Shown here piece by piece: positions 9,088 to 20,176 of a stretch of DNA of 64,000 nucleotides (its first letter is position 1; each line of letters opens with the position of its first letter). The notes under the pieces were generated by a model that worked only from the letters and a program-made list of their open reading frames with translations, did not search any database and was not told the DNA's origin. The stretch comes from an uncultured Photobacterium sp. (GTDB lineage Bacteria; Pseudomonadota; Gammaproteobacteria; Enterobacterales; Vibrionaceae): the NCBI RefSeq assembly GCF_947502415.1, contig NZ_CANMZV010000002.1:62001-126000 (forward strand), given 5' to 3'. The position numbers were made by a program, and so were the translations under genes.

Positions 9088-10617
9088 CTAAATCTCCGAG
9101 TTATATTGGTTGCGAACCGGGCAGGTCCCAACAATCTGAGTTCTGCCATCCGGTAACTCTTCTTCTAGAGTTACATCGAATCCCCATAAGCGATAAAGGT
9201 GCTTGAGTACTTCCTGGTAGCCTTCTGCTAATGGAATACGGTTGTGTGGTACATACCTTAGCGTCAATGAACGGTCGCCTTTGAGGGCAACATTCCAGAC
9301 CTGGATATTTGGTTCGTTGTTACTTAAGTTGTATTGTGAAGACAGTTTTTCGCGGATTGCACGGTAGCCTTCTTCGTTGTGGATTGCACTGACTTCGACG
9401 TAGTTATGTCGGTCGTCGTCATCGACAGCAAAGAGTTTGAAGTCACGCATCACTTTTGGTGACAGGTATTGGCTGATGAAGCTTTCATCTTTAAAGTTTT
9501 CCATTGCGAAATGGACGGTTTCCAGCCAATCTTTGCCTGCAATATCCGGGAACCAGTACTTGTCTTCTTCTGTCGGGTTTTCGCAGATCCGCCGGATGTC
9601 CTGGAACATCGCAAAGCCTAAAGCATACGGGTTGATACCGCTGTAATAAGGACTGTTGTAATCAGGCTGAGCTACGACATTGGTATGGCTATGCAAGAAC
9701 TCGATAATAAACCGATCTGTAACCAGGCCTTCATCATAAAGGTGGTTGAGGATGGTGTAGTGCCAGAATGTGGCCCAGCCTTCATTCATCACCTGTGTTT
9801 GTTTTTGCGGGTAGAAATATTGGCTGACCTTACGAACTATACGCACAATCTCTCGTTGCCAAGGTTCCAACAGCGGTGCATGTTTTTCAATAAAATAGAG
9901 AATGTTTTCCTGTGGCTCCTGAGGGTAGCGGATCTCCTCGGTTTTTTGCTCCTTTTCTGCCTGATTCGGTATGGTGCGCCATAGCGAGTTAACCTGTGTT
10001 TGCAGGTAATCTTCCCGGGCTTTTTGCCGCGCTTTTTCTTCAACCATGGAAATTTTTTGCGGACGCTTATAGCGGTCTACACCATAATTCATCAGTGCAT
10101 GGCAGGAGTCGAGAAGTCTTTCGACATCATCGACGCCATATTTTTCTTCGCATTCAGTGATGTATTTACGGGCAAAAAGCAGGTAATCAATGATTGAACT
10201 GGCATCGGTCCAGGTCTTAAACAGGTAGTTGTTTTTGAAAAAAGAATTATGGCCATAACAGGCGTGGGCCATTACCAGCGCCTGCATAGTAATGGTGTTC
10301 TCTTCCATGAGATAGGCAATACAGGGATCGGAGTTGATGACGATCTCATAAGCCAACCCCATTTGGCCATGCTTGTAGCCACGCTCGGTTTCGATAAAGC
10401 GTTTACCGAATGACCAATGGTGGTAATTGATGGGCATGCCGATACTTGAATAGGCATCCATCATTTGTTCTGCAGTGATGATCTCAATCTGGTTCGGGTA
10501 GGCGTTTAGCCGATAATGATCGGCTACACGCTTGATTTCTTTGTGATACTGATCCAGAAGATCAAATGTCCAGTCCGGACCATCACTGAGTGTTTTTGAT
10601 TTAGTGGCTGTTACCAT
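9088..10617 (-). CDS. SpoVR family protein (YcgB-like)
   Basis: A 509-residue cytoplasmic protein named after the Bacillus sporulation protein. In enterobacteria (YcgB) it belongs to the stationary-phase/nitrogen-stress group with PrkA and YeaH. Core signatures: LSDGPDWTFDLLDQYHKEIKRVADHY, NYHHWSFGKRFIETERGYKHGQMGLAYEIVINSDPCIAYLMEENT and MNEGWATFWHYTILNHLYDEG. The biochemical activity is unknown. The frame continues ten codons upstream to an ATG directly abutting the yeaH stop. ATG at 10617 is preferred because AGGGGAG lies seven bases before it. Third gene of prkA-yeaH-spoVR. Confidence 0.93.
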   Translation of the reverse strand: MVTATKSKTLSDGPDWTFDLLDQYHKEIKRVADHYRLNAYPNQIEIITAEQMMDAYSSIGMPINYHHWSFGKRFIETERGYKHGQMGLAYEIVINSDPCIAYLMEENTITMQALVMAHACYGHNSFFKNNYLFKTWTDASSIIDYLLFARKYITECEEKYGVDDVERLLDSCHALMNYGVDRYKRPQKISMVEEKARQKAREDYLQTQVNSLWRTIPNQAEKEQKTEEIRYPQEPQENILYFIEKHAPLLEPWQREIVRIVRKVSQYFYPQKQTQVMNEGWATFWHYTILNHLYDEGLVTDRFIIEFLHSHTNVVAQPDYNSPYYSGINPYALGFAMFQDIRRICENPTEEDKYWFPDIAGKDWLETVHFAMENFKDESFISQYLSPKVMRDFKLFAVDDDDRHNYVEVSAIHNEEGYRAIREKLSSQYNLSNNEPNIQVWNVALKGDRSLTLRYVPHNRIPLAEGYQEVLKHLYRLWGFDVTLEEELPDGRTQIVGTCPVRNQYNSEI

Positions 10618-10647
10618 AACACGCTCCCCTAAAGCGATAGCAGACAT

Positions 10648-11916
10648 CTAGTTAACTTGCTTTTTGAAAAGCTCCCTGAATACCGGGAAGATGTCTTCCA
10701 CACTCCTTATGTTCTGCATCGCGAAGTTGCTGTGGTTTGCTAGTGCCTCATACTCCCGCCATAAGGTCTGGTGTGCACGACGGGTGATTTCGATATAAGA
10801 ATAATAACGGCTGACAGGCAAGATATGCTTATCCAGCAGTTCTCGGCAGCCGGGTGAATCATCAGCCCAGTTATCACCATCTGAGGCCTGGGCGGCATAA
10901 ATATTCCATTCAGCAGGTGAGTAACGTTTTTTGATGATGTCGTCCATCATTCGCAGTGCACTTGAGACAATGGTGCCCCCGGTTTCCTGCGAGTAGAAGA
11001 ACTCGTGCTCATCTACCTCTTTTGCCTGGGTATGATGGCGAATAAAAACGACATCGACATTTTTGTATGTTCTGTTAAGGAACAAGTACAGCAGGATATA
11101 AAACCGTTTTGCCATATCCTTGGTGGCCTGGTCCATCGAACCAGAAACATCCATCAGACAGAACATTACAGCCTGGCTGGTGGGCTGAGGTCGGCGCTCA
11201 TAGTTTTTGTAGCGTAAGTCAAATGTATCAATGAAAGGCACGCTGCTGATTTTCTCGCGCAGGTTTTTTATTTCCTGCTTCACGCGATCTTCTTCAAGCG
11301 GTTGTGCCGGTTCTGTACTCATTAGCTGATCGAGTGTCTGTTCCAGTTCCCGTAGCTGGCGTCGCTTAGCGGCAGTCATTGCCGTACGGCGGGCCAGGGA
11401 ATTCTGCAATGATTTTACAATTGCAATATTGGCCGGAACACCGGATGACTTGTAACCGGAACGGAAAGTCTTCCACTCGACAATTTTGTTAAGCTGGTTT
11501 TTCTCCAGGTTCGGTAGTTCCAAATCTTCAAACAGGAGATCAAGATATTCATCCTTGGAAATCTGGAATACGAACTCGTCCTGTCCTTCACCATCAGGGC
11601 TGGCCTGTCCTTCGCCGGCACCACCTTGTCCCGCCCCACCTTGGGGGCGTTCAATGCGATCGCCGGGACTGAACTGGTCGTTACCCGGATGGACAACTTC
11701 ACGTTGTCCACCTCGGCCTTGGTGAAAGCTTGGCTCGCGGATATCACGGGAAGGAATTGTGATATCCTCCCCGCTTTCCACATCAGTAATCGAGCGTTTG
11801 TTCACCGCATCAGCAATCGATTCTTTGATCTGTTGCTTGTGGCGGCGCAGAAAACGCTGGCGGTTTACTGTGCTTTTGTTTTTACCGTTGAGCCTGCGGT
11901 CTATAAAGTGCGCCAT
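10648..11916 (-). CDS. yeaH: YeaH/YhbH family protein (DUF444)
   Basis: A 422-residue DUF444 protein that begins [32 protein letters not shown]. It has a low-complexity Gly/Gln-rich segment ([22 protein letters not shown]) and a von Willebrand A-like C-terminal half ([30 protein letters not shown]), with a metal-site-like DVSGS. In E. coli it is co-transcribed with the kinase YeaG under nitrogen starvation. It lies 39 bases after prkA and abuts spoVR, so the three form one operon. Molecular role is not established. Confidence 0.93.
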   Translation of the reverse strand: MAHFIDRRLNGKNKSTVNRQRFLRRHKQQIKESIADAVNKRSITDVESGEDITIPSRDIREPSFHQGRGGQREVVHPGNDQFSPGDRIERPQGGAGQGGAGEGQASPDGEGQDEFVFQISKDEYLDLLFEDLELPNLEKNQLNKIVEWKTFRSGYKSSGVPANIAIVKSLQNSLARRTAMTAAKRRQLRELEQTLDQLMSTEPAQPLEEDRVKQEIKNLREKISSVPFIDTFDLRYKNYERRPQPTSQAVMFCLMDVSGSMDQATKDMAKRFYILLYLFLNRTYKNVDVVFIRHHTQAKEVDEHEFFYSQETGGTIVSSALRMMDDIIKKRYSPAEWNIYAAQASDGDNWADDSPGCRELLDKHILPVSRYYSYIEITRRAHQTLWREYEALANHSNFAMQNIRSVEDIFPVFRELFKKQVN

Positions 11917-11955
11917 AAGCTCTCCCCTTATTCATCCCATTATCACATGGCCGGC

Positions 11956-13890
11956 TTACGAAGACTTACGTACGCGTAGATACCATTCAGATAGCAGACG
12001 TACTTGCTTGCGTGTGTAGCCTTTTTCCATCATGCGAGCGACGAAGTCATCGTGTTTCTTCTGCTCTTCGGTGGAGGTTTTGGCATTAAATGAAATAACA
12101 GGAAGCAGCTCTTCGGTGTTTGAGAACATTTTCTTCTCGATAACCGTACGTAGCTTCTCGTAGCTGGTCCAGTTCGGGTTTTTGCCGGCATTGCTGGCTC
12201 GAGCTCGAAGCACAAAGTTGACGATTTCGTTACGGAAGTCTTTAGGGTTACTGATACCTGCCGGTTTTTCGATTTTTTCCAGCTCGTTGTTCAGAGCTGA
12301 GCGGTCGAATAGCTGGCCGGTTTCCGGATCTCGGTATTCCTGATCCTGAATCCAGAAGTCTGCGTAACTCACATAACGGTCAAAAATGTTCTGGCCATAT
12401 TCAGAGTAAGACTCCAGATAGGCTGTCTGAATTTCTTTACCAATGAACTCGACGTATTTCGGAGTCAGGTAACCTTTCAGGTGCTCCAGGTATTTTTCGG
12501 CAAGCTCTTGCGGGAACTGCTCACGCTCGATTTGCTGTTCCAGTACATAGAACAGGTGAACCGGGTTGGCTGCAACTTCAGAATGATCGAAGTTGAAGAC
12601 GCGCGACAGGATCTTGAAGGCGAAACGGGTCGACAGACCTGCCATACCTTCGTCAACACCGGCGTAATCACGGTATTCCTGATATGACTTGGCTTTTGGA
12701 TCGGTATCTTTCAGTGTCTCACCATCGTAAACACGCATTTTTGAGTACATGCTGGAATTTTCTGGCTCTTTCAGGCGTGAAAGTACCGAGAAGCGGGCTA
12801 GGATTTCCAATGTGCTTGGTGAACATGGTGCCGCAGACAGTTCACTGTTCTGTAACAGTTTTTCGTAAATTTTAATCTCTTCCGATACACGCAGACAATA
12901 TGGCACTTTGACGATGAAGACACGGTCAAGGAACGCTTCGTTGTTTTTGTTGTTACGGAAGGTCTGCCATTCCGATTCGTTGGAGTGGGCCAGGATAATA
13001 CCGTCAAATGGTAGGGCCGAGAGGCCTTCTGTACCGTTGTAGTTACCTTCCTGGGTGGCAGTCAATAGTGGGTGCAGCACCTTGAGTGGCGCCTTGAACA
13101 TCTCAACGAATTCCATCAGACCCTGGTTAGCCTTACAAAGGGCACCAGAGTAGCTGTAGGCATCTGGGTCATCTTGTGAGAAGTGCTCTAACTGACGAAT
13201 GTCAACTTTACCAACCAGAGATGAAATGTCCTGGTTATTCTCATCACCGGGCTCGGTCTTGGCGATACCGACCTGATCGAGGATTGAAGGACGTACTTTT
13301 ACAACCTTGAATTTGGTAATATCACCGCCAAACTCATGCAGTCGTTTCGCCGCCCATGGTGACATAATGGTGCTCAGGTAGCGCTCCGGAATACCATATT
13401 CTTTCTGGAGGATTCCTCCGTCTTCTGTTTTATCAAACAAGCAGAATGGGTGGTCATTAACAGGGCTGCGCTCGCCGTTAGCAGTCAGTACATAGACAGG
13501 TACTTTTTGCATTAGGCTTTTTAGTTTTTCAGCCAGTGATGACTTACCGCCACCGACTGGGCCTAGCAAGTAAAGGATCTGTTTGCGTTCTTCCAGGCCT
13601 TGCGCTGCATGCTTAAGGTAAGAAACAATTTGTTCAATGGCATCTTCCATGCCATAGAAGTCTTCAAATGTTTTGTAACGGGAAATGACGCGGTTAGAGA
13701 AAAGACGGCTCAAGCGCGGATCTTGAGCGGTATCTACCATTTCTGGCTCGCCGATTGCCATTAGTAATCGCTCCGCGGCATTAACGTAAGCACTGCGGTC
13801 GTTACGACAGATCTCAAGGAATTCTTGCACTGAAAGCTCTTCATCCTTGGCTTCTTCATAGCGTTGACGATAGTGGTCAAAAATACTCAT
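11956..13890 (-). CDS. yeaG: PrkA family serine protein kinase (YeaG)
   Basis: The 644-residue AAA+/kinase protein starts MSIFDHYRQRYEEAKDEELS. It has a Walker A motif in ILYLLGPVGGGKSSLAEKLKSLM, ERSPVNDHPFCLF, and the C-terminal PrkA segment ending RLLSEWYLRVRKSS. E. coli YeaG is needed to survive long nitrogen starvation. ATG at 13890 is set by CAGGGGGC about 5 bases upstream and by alignment with E. coli YeaG; a longer frame adds ten residues without support. It heads the prkA-yeaH-spoVR operon. A possible sigma-54 promoter lies ~245 bp upstream. Confidence 0.96.
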   Translation of the reverse strand: MSIFDHYRQRYEEAKDEELSVQEFLEICRNDRSAYVNAAERLLMAIGEPEMVDTAQDPRLSRLFSNRVISRYKTFEDFYGMEDAIEQIVSYLKHAAQGLEERKQILYLLGPVGGGKSSLAEKLKSLMQKVPVYVLTANGERSPVNDHPFCLFDKTEDGGILQKEYGIPERYLSTIMSPWAAKRLHEFGGDITKFKVVKVRPSILDQVGIAKTEPGDENNQDISSLVGKVDIRQLEHFSQDDPDAYSYSGALCKANQGLMEFVEMFKAPLKVLHPLLTATQEGNYNGTEGLSALPFDGIILAHSNESEWQTFRNNKNNEAFLDRVFIVKVPYCLRVSEEIKIYEKLLQNSELSAAPCSPSTLEILARFSVLSRLKEPENSSMYSKMRVYDGETLKDTDPKAKSYQEYRDYAGVDEGMAGLSTRFAFKILSRVFNFDHSEVAANPVHLFYVLEQQIEREQFPQELAEKYLEHLKGYLTPKYVEFIGKEIQTAYLESYSEYGQNIFDRYVSYADFWIQDQEYRDPETGQLFDRSALNNELEKIEKPAGISNPKDFRNEIVNFVLRARASNAGKNPNWTSYEKLRTVIEKKMFSNTEELLPVISFNAKTSTEEQKKHDDFVARMMEKGYTRKQVRLLSEWYLRVRKSS

Positions 13891-14440
13891 GGTATGCCCC
13901 CTGAATCGTTCTTCAATCAATTAGAAAGGACGAAAATAAAAATCTTTCACATCCCTCATATCTTAAGACTAGACCTAACTGATCAAATTGCTCCACTGAG
14001 TTGTTGGTTTATAAACTAAATTTCCTTTTTGTTACTGCCTTATGAGCTGGTTACTTCTCAAACATATTTCTACTATCCTCCTATAAATTGTTATGTGCAA
14101 GGGTATTTATTTAAAAAAAAGAGCGTGACATTGTTGCAAGAATGTGACCGTGAATAATTAAAGGATAAAAAGGAATAAATGGGGGATTTTGTTTCACCAC
14201 TAGTTTTTTTGACTGATTTTCGGTGTTTTCGCTGACTAAAAAGAGAAAATTTGTTCGGAGCATATGGTTCAACATCGCATTTTGCGAAAAGTATCAAATT
14301 GAGGAGATTTGCCCCTTTTGTGATTGAGAAAGCTGCGTATAGCGGTAAGTTGGGATAGACCATTGCTTATTTTGTGAGCGAAATCAAAGTCTCTGACTTA
14401 AGCTAGATAAAGTGGATGTTTATTGAGGGGAGTTCGATTG
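13891..14440. other. Intergenic region upstream of prkA and the VOC gene
   Basis: About 550 bp of AT-rich DNA between two divergent genes. A 90-codon frame on the minus strand (14091-14363) has no ribosome site and an unlikely composition, so it is not called. The one regulatory candidate is the sigma-54-like element at 14135-14150, listed separately. Nothing else is clear. Confidence 0.5.
14135..14150 (-). promoter_or_regulatory. Candidate sigma-54 promoter for prkA-yeaH-spoVR
   Basis: On the minus strand the sequence reads CGGTCACATTCTTGCA. It has GG and GC ten bases apart and a perfect TTGCA -12 box, but its -24 box is GGTCAC instead of GGCAC. It lies about 245 bp before the prkA ATG. E. 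coli yeaGH is known to be sigma-54/NtrC dependent, which makes the site plausible. The imperfect -24 box keeps confidence low. Confidence 0.35.
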
Positions 14441-14821
14441 ATGGGTATTTCTCGCGTTGATACGGTTTCGATTCCAGTTTCCGATCAAAGCCAGGCTTTG
14501 CTGTTTTATCGTGATGCATTAGGATTTGAGTTGATTCGTGACCATCATGCGGATAATCAAAAACGATGGATCCAGCTGGCACCAAGAGGGGCTGAGACAA
14601 CGATTAGTCTTGTGGTTCCGTTTGGTGGAATGGAAGCGGGATCTGTGCAGGGGCTGGTGGTGCAGACGGATGATATTCATTCAACTCACAGTGAGTTGTG
14701 TGAGCGGGGAGTGCCTTTATCTGAGATTGTCACAATAATCGGCGGTCGTTTTGCTACATTTGCTGACCCGGACGGCAATGGCTGGGTATTAATAGAAACG
14801 AATTCCCATATGTTGGCTTAA
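14441..14821 (+). CDS. VOC (glyoxalase/bleomycin-resistance) family protein
   Basis: A 126-residue protein with the paired beta-alpha-beta-beta-beta fold typical of VOC proteins. It has VDTVSIPVSDQSQALLFYRDALGFEL at the start, GLVVQTDDIHSTHSELCERGV in the middle, and ATFADPDGNGWVLIET at the end; these hold the usual metal-ligand positions. Substrate unknown. The start at 14441 follows GAGGGGAG (14425-14432) at a normal distance; TTG codons just upstream are less likely. Single-gene unit, convergent with the mutarotase. Confidence 0.85.
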   Translation: MGISRVDTVSIPVSDQSQALLFYRDALGFELIRDHHADNQKRWIQLAPRGAETTISLVVPFGGMEAGSVQGLVVQTDDIHSTHSELCERGVPLSEIVTIIGGRFATFADPDGNGWVLIETNSHMLA

Positions 14822-14872
14822 TGCTGTGCTGTAATTCGAAACGTAATGTAATACAGAAGTGTTATATAAAAG

Positions 14873-14918
14873 CATGCCGTATAGCCGATGCTAGCGTGAC
14901 ATCAGTTAATACGGCATG
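14873..14918. terminator. Long-loop hairpin terminator between VOC gene and mutarotase
   Basis: Ten-base perfect stem CATGCCGTAT (14873-14882) and ATACGGCATG (14909-14918). On the minus strand the stem is followed by CTTTTATA, so it probably ends the mutarotase transcript. Confidence 0.6.
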
Positions 14919-14931
14919 TAATGGCTGGAAG

Positions 14932-15807
14932 TTACTGTTTTACTGCAATCTGTGTACTCAGAGTATGAGATTCCCCCGGTTCTAGCGTGATACCTTCACC
15001 ATGAATGGTTGACTCAACACAGACCATAGTTTCAAAGCTGTTGTCAGCCATATCACCCATGCTGATTGACAGTTCTTGCCAAGGATTCCAGATAACTGCT
15101 GCATTGTGGCCTTGGTTAGTGACCTGAATCTGGCGAGAAAGTGTATTGTCGGTGATAGTGACTGTATCTTTTGGCTGGGTGTAGACACGGTCAACCTCTT
15201 GGTCGAACATCAGTTGTTCGCCGCCCTGACATGGCAAGCCACCTTGCGTGCTATCTAGGTAAGAACACCCCATTTCGCTAATAGTGATATTTTTGATATC
15301 TGCTACCTGGAAGTAAGAGTGCAGGGCACCAGAAAATGACCAGGCTTGTTCGTCCGTATTGGTCGATGTCAGGCTAACCTTCAGTTGAGGGCCAATTTCA
15401 AAAGTCAGCTGATTTTTGAATTTATGTGGCCAAATTTCACGTGTGACTTCGTTGTCTTCTAGTTCCAGAGCAACAATAACGCCTTGCTCGCTTTCCCTAT
15501 GCTGCTTTAACGTCCATTCACTATTACGGGCAAAACCATGTGATGGAGTACCTGCTTTACCAAACCATGGCCAGCAGACAGGAATGCCGCCACGGATCGC
15601 TTTGGTAGTGTCGAATTCAGCTTTTTCGCTTAGCCATATTACATCTTCTTCACCGGCTGGTTTGTACCAGATCAGATGTCCACCATGGAGAGAAATGCCA
15701 GCCTCTGCCATGTCGTGGATCACTCGAATAATTTTGATGTCCTGAAACTCGCATACAGTTACAGCATCAGATAGAACCGCAATTGCTGGAAGGTTACGTA
15801 AGCTCAT
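14932..15807 (-). CDS. yeaD: D-hexose-6-phosphate mutarotase (YeaD-like)
   Basis: Aldose-1-epimerase-fold enzyme interconverting alpha and beta anomers of hexose-6-phosphates. The protein is 291 residues. Diagnostic segments: AEAGISLHGGHLIWYKPAGEEDVIWLSEKAEFD, IRGGIPVCWPWFGKAGTPSHGFARNSEW (with the catalytic His) and LTFEIGPQLKVSLTSTNT. The catalytic Glu is expected in the C-terminal SFETMVCVESTIHGEG region. It lies downstream of gapA on the same strand, as in E. coli (gapA-yeaD), which fits a role in central sugar metabolism. Confidence 0.93.
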   Translation of the reverse strand: MSLRNLPAIAVLSDAVTVCEFQDIKIIRVIHDMAEAGISLHGGHLIWYKPAGEEDVIWLSEKAEFDTTKAIRGGIPVCWPWFGKAGTPSHGFARNSEWTLKQHRESEQGVIVALELEDNEVTREIWPHKFKNQLTFEIGPQLKVSLTSTNTDEQAWSFSGALHSYFQVADIKNITISEMGCSYLDSTQGGLPCQGGEQLMFDQEVDRVYTQPKDTVTITDNTLSRQIQVTNQGHNAAVIWNPWQELSISMGDMADNSFETMVCVESTIHGEGITLEPGESHTLSTQIAVKQ

Positions 15808-16137
15808 CAGATTATATTCCTCAAGAGTATTGAATTTTCATTTGGTTGGTTTCTGACCAATTTGAAAAGAAAAACCATCCTAATGAAAACTTAATTTTAT
15901 ATAAAAAATATCTGCAAAAATTAAAATTTATTTGTTAAATTTGTGATTTTAGTTGAGTGTTTTCCACCCCAAGAATGTCTTTGATATGGGGGATACTGCT
16001 GCTCTCTGGGTGTAAGAGAGGCATTTTGTTGCTTTGGTAATCAAGAGGGTGAAGCGAAAAGAATCGTGTTGAAAATGCTAGATATAAAAAAGGCGACACC
16101 GTAGCGCCGCCTTTTGAATTCTAGCTAAAAGCTTACA
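15808..16137. other. gapA-mutarotase intergenic region
   Basis: 330 bp, very AT-rich over 15880-15960. It holds the gapA terminator (16088-16115) and presumably the mutarotase promoter. No small gene or clear operator is visible. Confidence 0.5.
16088..16115 (-). terminator. gapA terminator
   Basis: Stem AAAAGGCG (16088-16095) and CGCCTTTT (16108-16115), followed on the minus strand by a T run. It lies 23 bases past the gapA stop. Confidence 0.75.
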
Positions 16138-17482
<1,345 letters not shown>

Positions 17483-17899
17483 ATGTCAGATAAATCAGAT
17501 TCTTATTGGCGTGAGGCTTTAACGTCAGAGCAGTATCATATTTGCCGGGAGCGGGGAACCGAGCCACCGTTTACCGGGACGCTCCTGCATAACAGGGACA
17601 CCGGGGTTTACCATTGCACTTGCTGTAAGGAGCCATTGTTCAAATCTGAGAACAAATATGACTCGGGCTGCGGGTGGCCAAGCTTTGATGCGCCGATCTA
17701 TTCAGATGCAATTCGTTACCTTGATGATAACAGCCATGGTATGCAGAGGATTGAGATACGCTGTGCTCGTTGCGATAGCCATCTTGGCCATGTTTTTCCT
17801 GATGGGCCGAAGACGACAGGTGAACGTTACTGTGTTAATTCCGTTTCACTTATCTTTGAGTCTGGGAGGAGAGAGTCATCTGGAGAAAAAAGTGAATAA
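17483..17899 (+). CDS. msrB: Peptide-methionine (R)-S-oxide reductase MsrB
   Basis: Repairs R-methionine sulfoxide in proteins using thioredoxin. The protein is 138 residues. Zinc-binding pairs are CTCC (in [13 protein letters not shown]) and CARC. The signature [14 protein letters not shown] is present, as is the catalytic cysteine in [11 protein letters not shown]; this is a cysteine, not selenocysteine, enzyme although selD is in the window. ATG at 17483 is chosen from the AGGATCAG upstream and the E. coli length. Divergent from gapA, as in E. coli. Confidence 0.95.
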   Translation: MSDKSDSYWREALTSEQYHICRERGTEPPFTGTLLHNRDTGVYHCTCCKEPLFKSENKYDSGCGWPSFDAPIYSDAIRYLDDNSHGMQRIEIRCARCDSHLGHVFPDGPKTTGERYCVNSVSLIFESGRRESSGEKSE

Positions 17900-17903
17900 G
17901 AGA

Positions 17904-17932
17904 GAAGGGCCTTTGTGGCCCTTCTTCACTTT
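17904..17932 (+). terminator. Hairpin after msrB
   Basis: Stem GAAGGGCC (17904-17911), loop TTTGT, stem GGCCCTTC (17917-17924). The following T run is short, so termination may be partial. Confidence 0.55.
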
Positions 17933-17965
17933 TGATTGGAGTGCGATCTTATATGCTTGATATGG

Positions 17966-18793
17966 TTACTTGGCCATCCGGGCTTTGAAGTTTCCTTTTT
18001 GGATCGCTTTGGAAATTTTCTCGGCTTTATCATTGAGCAGGGAACGTTTTTCTTCCGGCATCGGATAGTAGGTAACCAGCTTTTCCTGACTGGCTACAGG
18101 TATGCCGAACTCGCTTCCGACACGAGCCCAAAGGTAAGCGCTGTCGATAGACTTCGTTTGATGAGATAAAGTTGCTAATGATTGAATTATTTCTGGTTTG
18201 ATGCCCTGCCCCTTTTCATATAGTTCCAGGGCGTGCTTAAGTAGCTGAATGGTTTTTTCTTTGTCTTTATCGGTATAGAAGGTAGCTAGCGCCAGCTGTA
18301 GCTCGGGAGTTTCCAGAGCCGGTTTGCCTTCAAGTTGTAAAAATTGTCGTAACGCGCTTTTATCGCCTTGGGTTAAGCGATAGTAGATGATTTCCGGATC
18401 TGTCGAATGCGCCAGTTCTTTATTCAGCCGATCGATTGATCTGTAGCTTGCAATCAAAGCTTTCGCTCGGTTGTTTTTGCGTTCTTTCAGGTTAGTTGGC
18501 TCAATTCGCGCTGCGTAGTCAAGGCACTTTTGGTATTCGTAAGTAAATTTGAGTTCTTTATACTTCTCTATATCGGCAGGATTTTTAAGAACATCATATC
18601 GTTGCCAAATAAGTTTGGTTCGCTGGAGGCGGCATTGCCCGTCATTGAGGTTGGTTTCGGCGCAAATTTGTGGGTAGCTTTCACATAGGCTCTCTGTTGA
18701 GCTGTGTTGTTCGTAACAGCCGTTGAGTAACGTCAGGCAGATCGCCGGAAGTAAGATTTTGAAGCGTATCAAAGTTGGTCTGGCCATGATCAT
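17966..18793 (-). CDS. DUF2989 family lipoprotein
   Basis: A 275-residue protein with an N-terminal signal whose lipobox is LLNGC (mature Cys about residue 24), so it is probably anchored in the outer membrane. The remainder is helical, with TPR-like segments (ALATFYTDKDKEKTIQLLKHALELYEKGQG, SIDSAYLWARVGSEFG). It matches the DUF2989 family of Vibrionaceae and relatives, often found near msrB-gapA. Function unknown. Start could be the ATG at 18793 or 18787; neither has a clear ribosome site. Confidence 0.8.
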   Translation of the reverse strand: MIMARPTLIRFKILLPAICLTLLNGCYEQHSSTESLCESYPQICAETNLNDGQCRLQRTKLIWQRYDVLKNPADIEKYKELKFTYEYQKCLDYAARIEPTNLKERKNNRAKALIASYRSIDRLNKELAHSTDPEIIYYRLTQGDKSALRQFLQLEGKPALETPELQLALATFYTDKDKEKTIQLLKHALELYEKGQGIKPEIIQSLATLSHQTKSIDSAYLWARVGSEFGIPVASQEKLVTYYPMPEEKRSLLNDKAEKISKAIQKGNFKARMAK

Positions 18794-19040
18794 AGTGTGT
18801 AGTTGGCAACTTGGGCTGGTTTCAAGATTATCTGTAATGTAGATACTTTTCGAACAAGGTTATTTTAACCTATATCTCGTTTAAAACGTCCATTTGAGAT
18901 GTTTTTTAAGCATTGTGAGCGAAAGAACAAAAAAAACTTTCGATTGGGCTGTGAGATAGGAAACTGTTAGGGCTATTGGCATAGTGTTTTTATTAAAAAA
19001 GATTCAAGATGAAACAAAGGATAAGATAGGAAGCCAGAAA

Positions 19041-19334
19041 ATGGAACTAGAACACTTATTGAATGCAATGACCCCAGAAGTGTATCAGCGGATCGCAACA
19101 GCGGTTGAAACAGGTAAGTGGCCTGATGGAACACCGTTATCTCAGGGGCAACGCGATTCGGCGATGCAGGCTGTGATGTTGTATCAGTCCCGGCATAATA
19201 CGGATGCTGAGCATATGTCGGTTGCCGTGGGAGGGGAGCTGAAATTTAAGTCCAAGGCGGAGTTAAAGCGCGACTTTGGGGTAGATGAGCCATCGCACAA
19301 TGATATTGCCCGTTTCGATCGTAACCAGATTTAG
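19041..19334 (+). CDS. yeaC: YeaC family protein (DUF1315)
   Basis: A 97-residue cytoplasmic protein with MTPEVYQRIATAVETGKWPDG, SQGQRDSAMQAVMLYQSRHN and an end segment rich in FKSKAELKRDFG. This is the DUF1315/YeaC family, located next to msrB-gapA in E. coli as well. Function unknown. ATG at 19041 follows GATAGGAAG; the in-frame extension upstream has no ribosome site. Confidence 0.85.
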   Translation: MELEHLLNAMTPEVYQRIATAVETGKWPDGTPLSQGQRDSAMQAVMLYQSRHNTDAEHMSVAVGGELKFKSKAELKRDFGVDEPSHNDIARFDRNQI

Positions 19335-19399
19335 CCAGTTTCGGGTGCAACAGAATATAACAAGCATCTGAGGCTCGTTTTTTCAGTAGGCGAGCCGAG

Positions 19400-20083
19400 T
19401 TATCTGGCATGATTGCCATGATGATTATCGAAAATCATGGGCTCACAGTAAAAGCCGCTAAGTTCATGATCTTCTCGGCTGATCATGTTTGCAATCCAGG
19501 GCTCTTTTTCGATATTTGCCAAATAGTCATGCAGTTTAGGGTAGTTAGTTAGCCTGAGCCCGGCCATCCAACCACTGCGGAAAATGCTCCAGAGGCTAAT
19601 TTCGGCCATTGAGAAATGTTCTGCTACGTACCCTTGTTCTGGTATTTGTTCCTCAATATATTGCAATACCTGTGGTAAATGGTGTTCCAGACATTGCTGG
19701 ATTGCATCTTGATCGACTTCCTTATTTAGCATTTTACCCCGCATGATTTTTTGATAGAACAGCACGCCGCCAATAAGAGAGGTCAGTCGGGTATCGGCAT
19801 ATTCTTCCAACCAGCGTACTTGGGCTCGGGAAGATGCTGAGCCAGGATAGAGTGGAGGAACTGGGCAGATATCATCGAGGTAGTGTGCAATAACGGTTGA
19901 GTCGATGATGTTGCTGCCATCATGTTCCAGCACCGGTATTTTACCCATTGGGTGGCGTTTTTGGGCGAGTTCCTTTTCAAGGTAGGGGCTAAGTGGCTGT
20001 AGGTCGTAGGCAATCCCTTTATAAGAGAGCGCGAGCATAATTTTCCTGACAAATGGAGAAATAGCGGCACCGTGTAAAACCAT
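19400..20083 (-). CDS. Glutathione S-transferase family protein
   Basis: A 227-residue protein. The N-terminal thioredoxin-fold domain (MVLHGAAISPFVRKIMLALSYKGI, HPMGKIPVLEHDGSNIIDSTVIAHYLDD) holds the cis-Pro VP and the glutathione-binding S/T region. The helical C-terminal domain follows (SMAEISLWSIFRSGWMAGL). SPFVRK in place of a Tyr or Cys suggests a Ser-type active site. The substrate is unknown. A longer frame starts at a TTG (20128), but ATG at 20083 gives the normal GST start. The stop is next to convergent yeaC. Confidence 0.85.
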   Translation of the reverse strand: MVLHGAAISPFVRKIMLALSYKGIAYDLQPLSPYLEKELAQKRHPMGKIPVLEHDGSNIIDSTVIAHYLDDICPVPPLYPGSASSRAQVRWLEEYADTRLTSLIGGVLFYQKIMRGKMLNKEVDQDAIQQCLEHHLPQVLQYIEEQIPEQGYVAEHFSMAEISLWSIFRSGWMAGLRLTNYPKLHDYLANIEKEPWIANMISREDHELSGFYCEPMIFDNHHGNHAR

Positions 20084-20176
20084 AACGTAGTCTCGGGCTA
20101 GTCGATCTGTTGTATCTCTAAGAGCCAACAGAAGAATTTGATTAATTTGTATAAAGTGTAGCCGAGATAAATAAAG

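Noticed and set aside
14091..14363. 90-codon minus-strand frame upstream of prkA
   Set aside because: No ribosome site, composition like non-coding AT-rich DNA, overlaps the presumed promoter region.
17483..17899. Selenoprotein form of MsrB given selD nearby
   Set aside because: The active-site codon encodes Cys (GERYCVNS); no in-frame TGA at the catalytic position.
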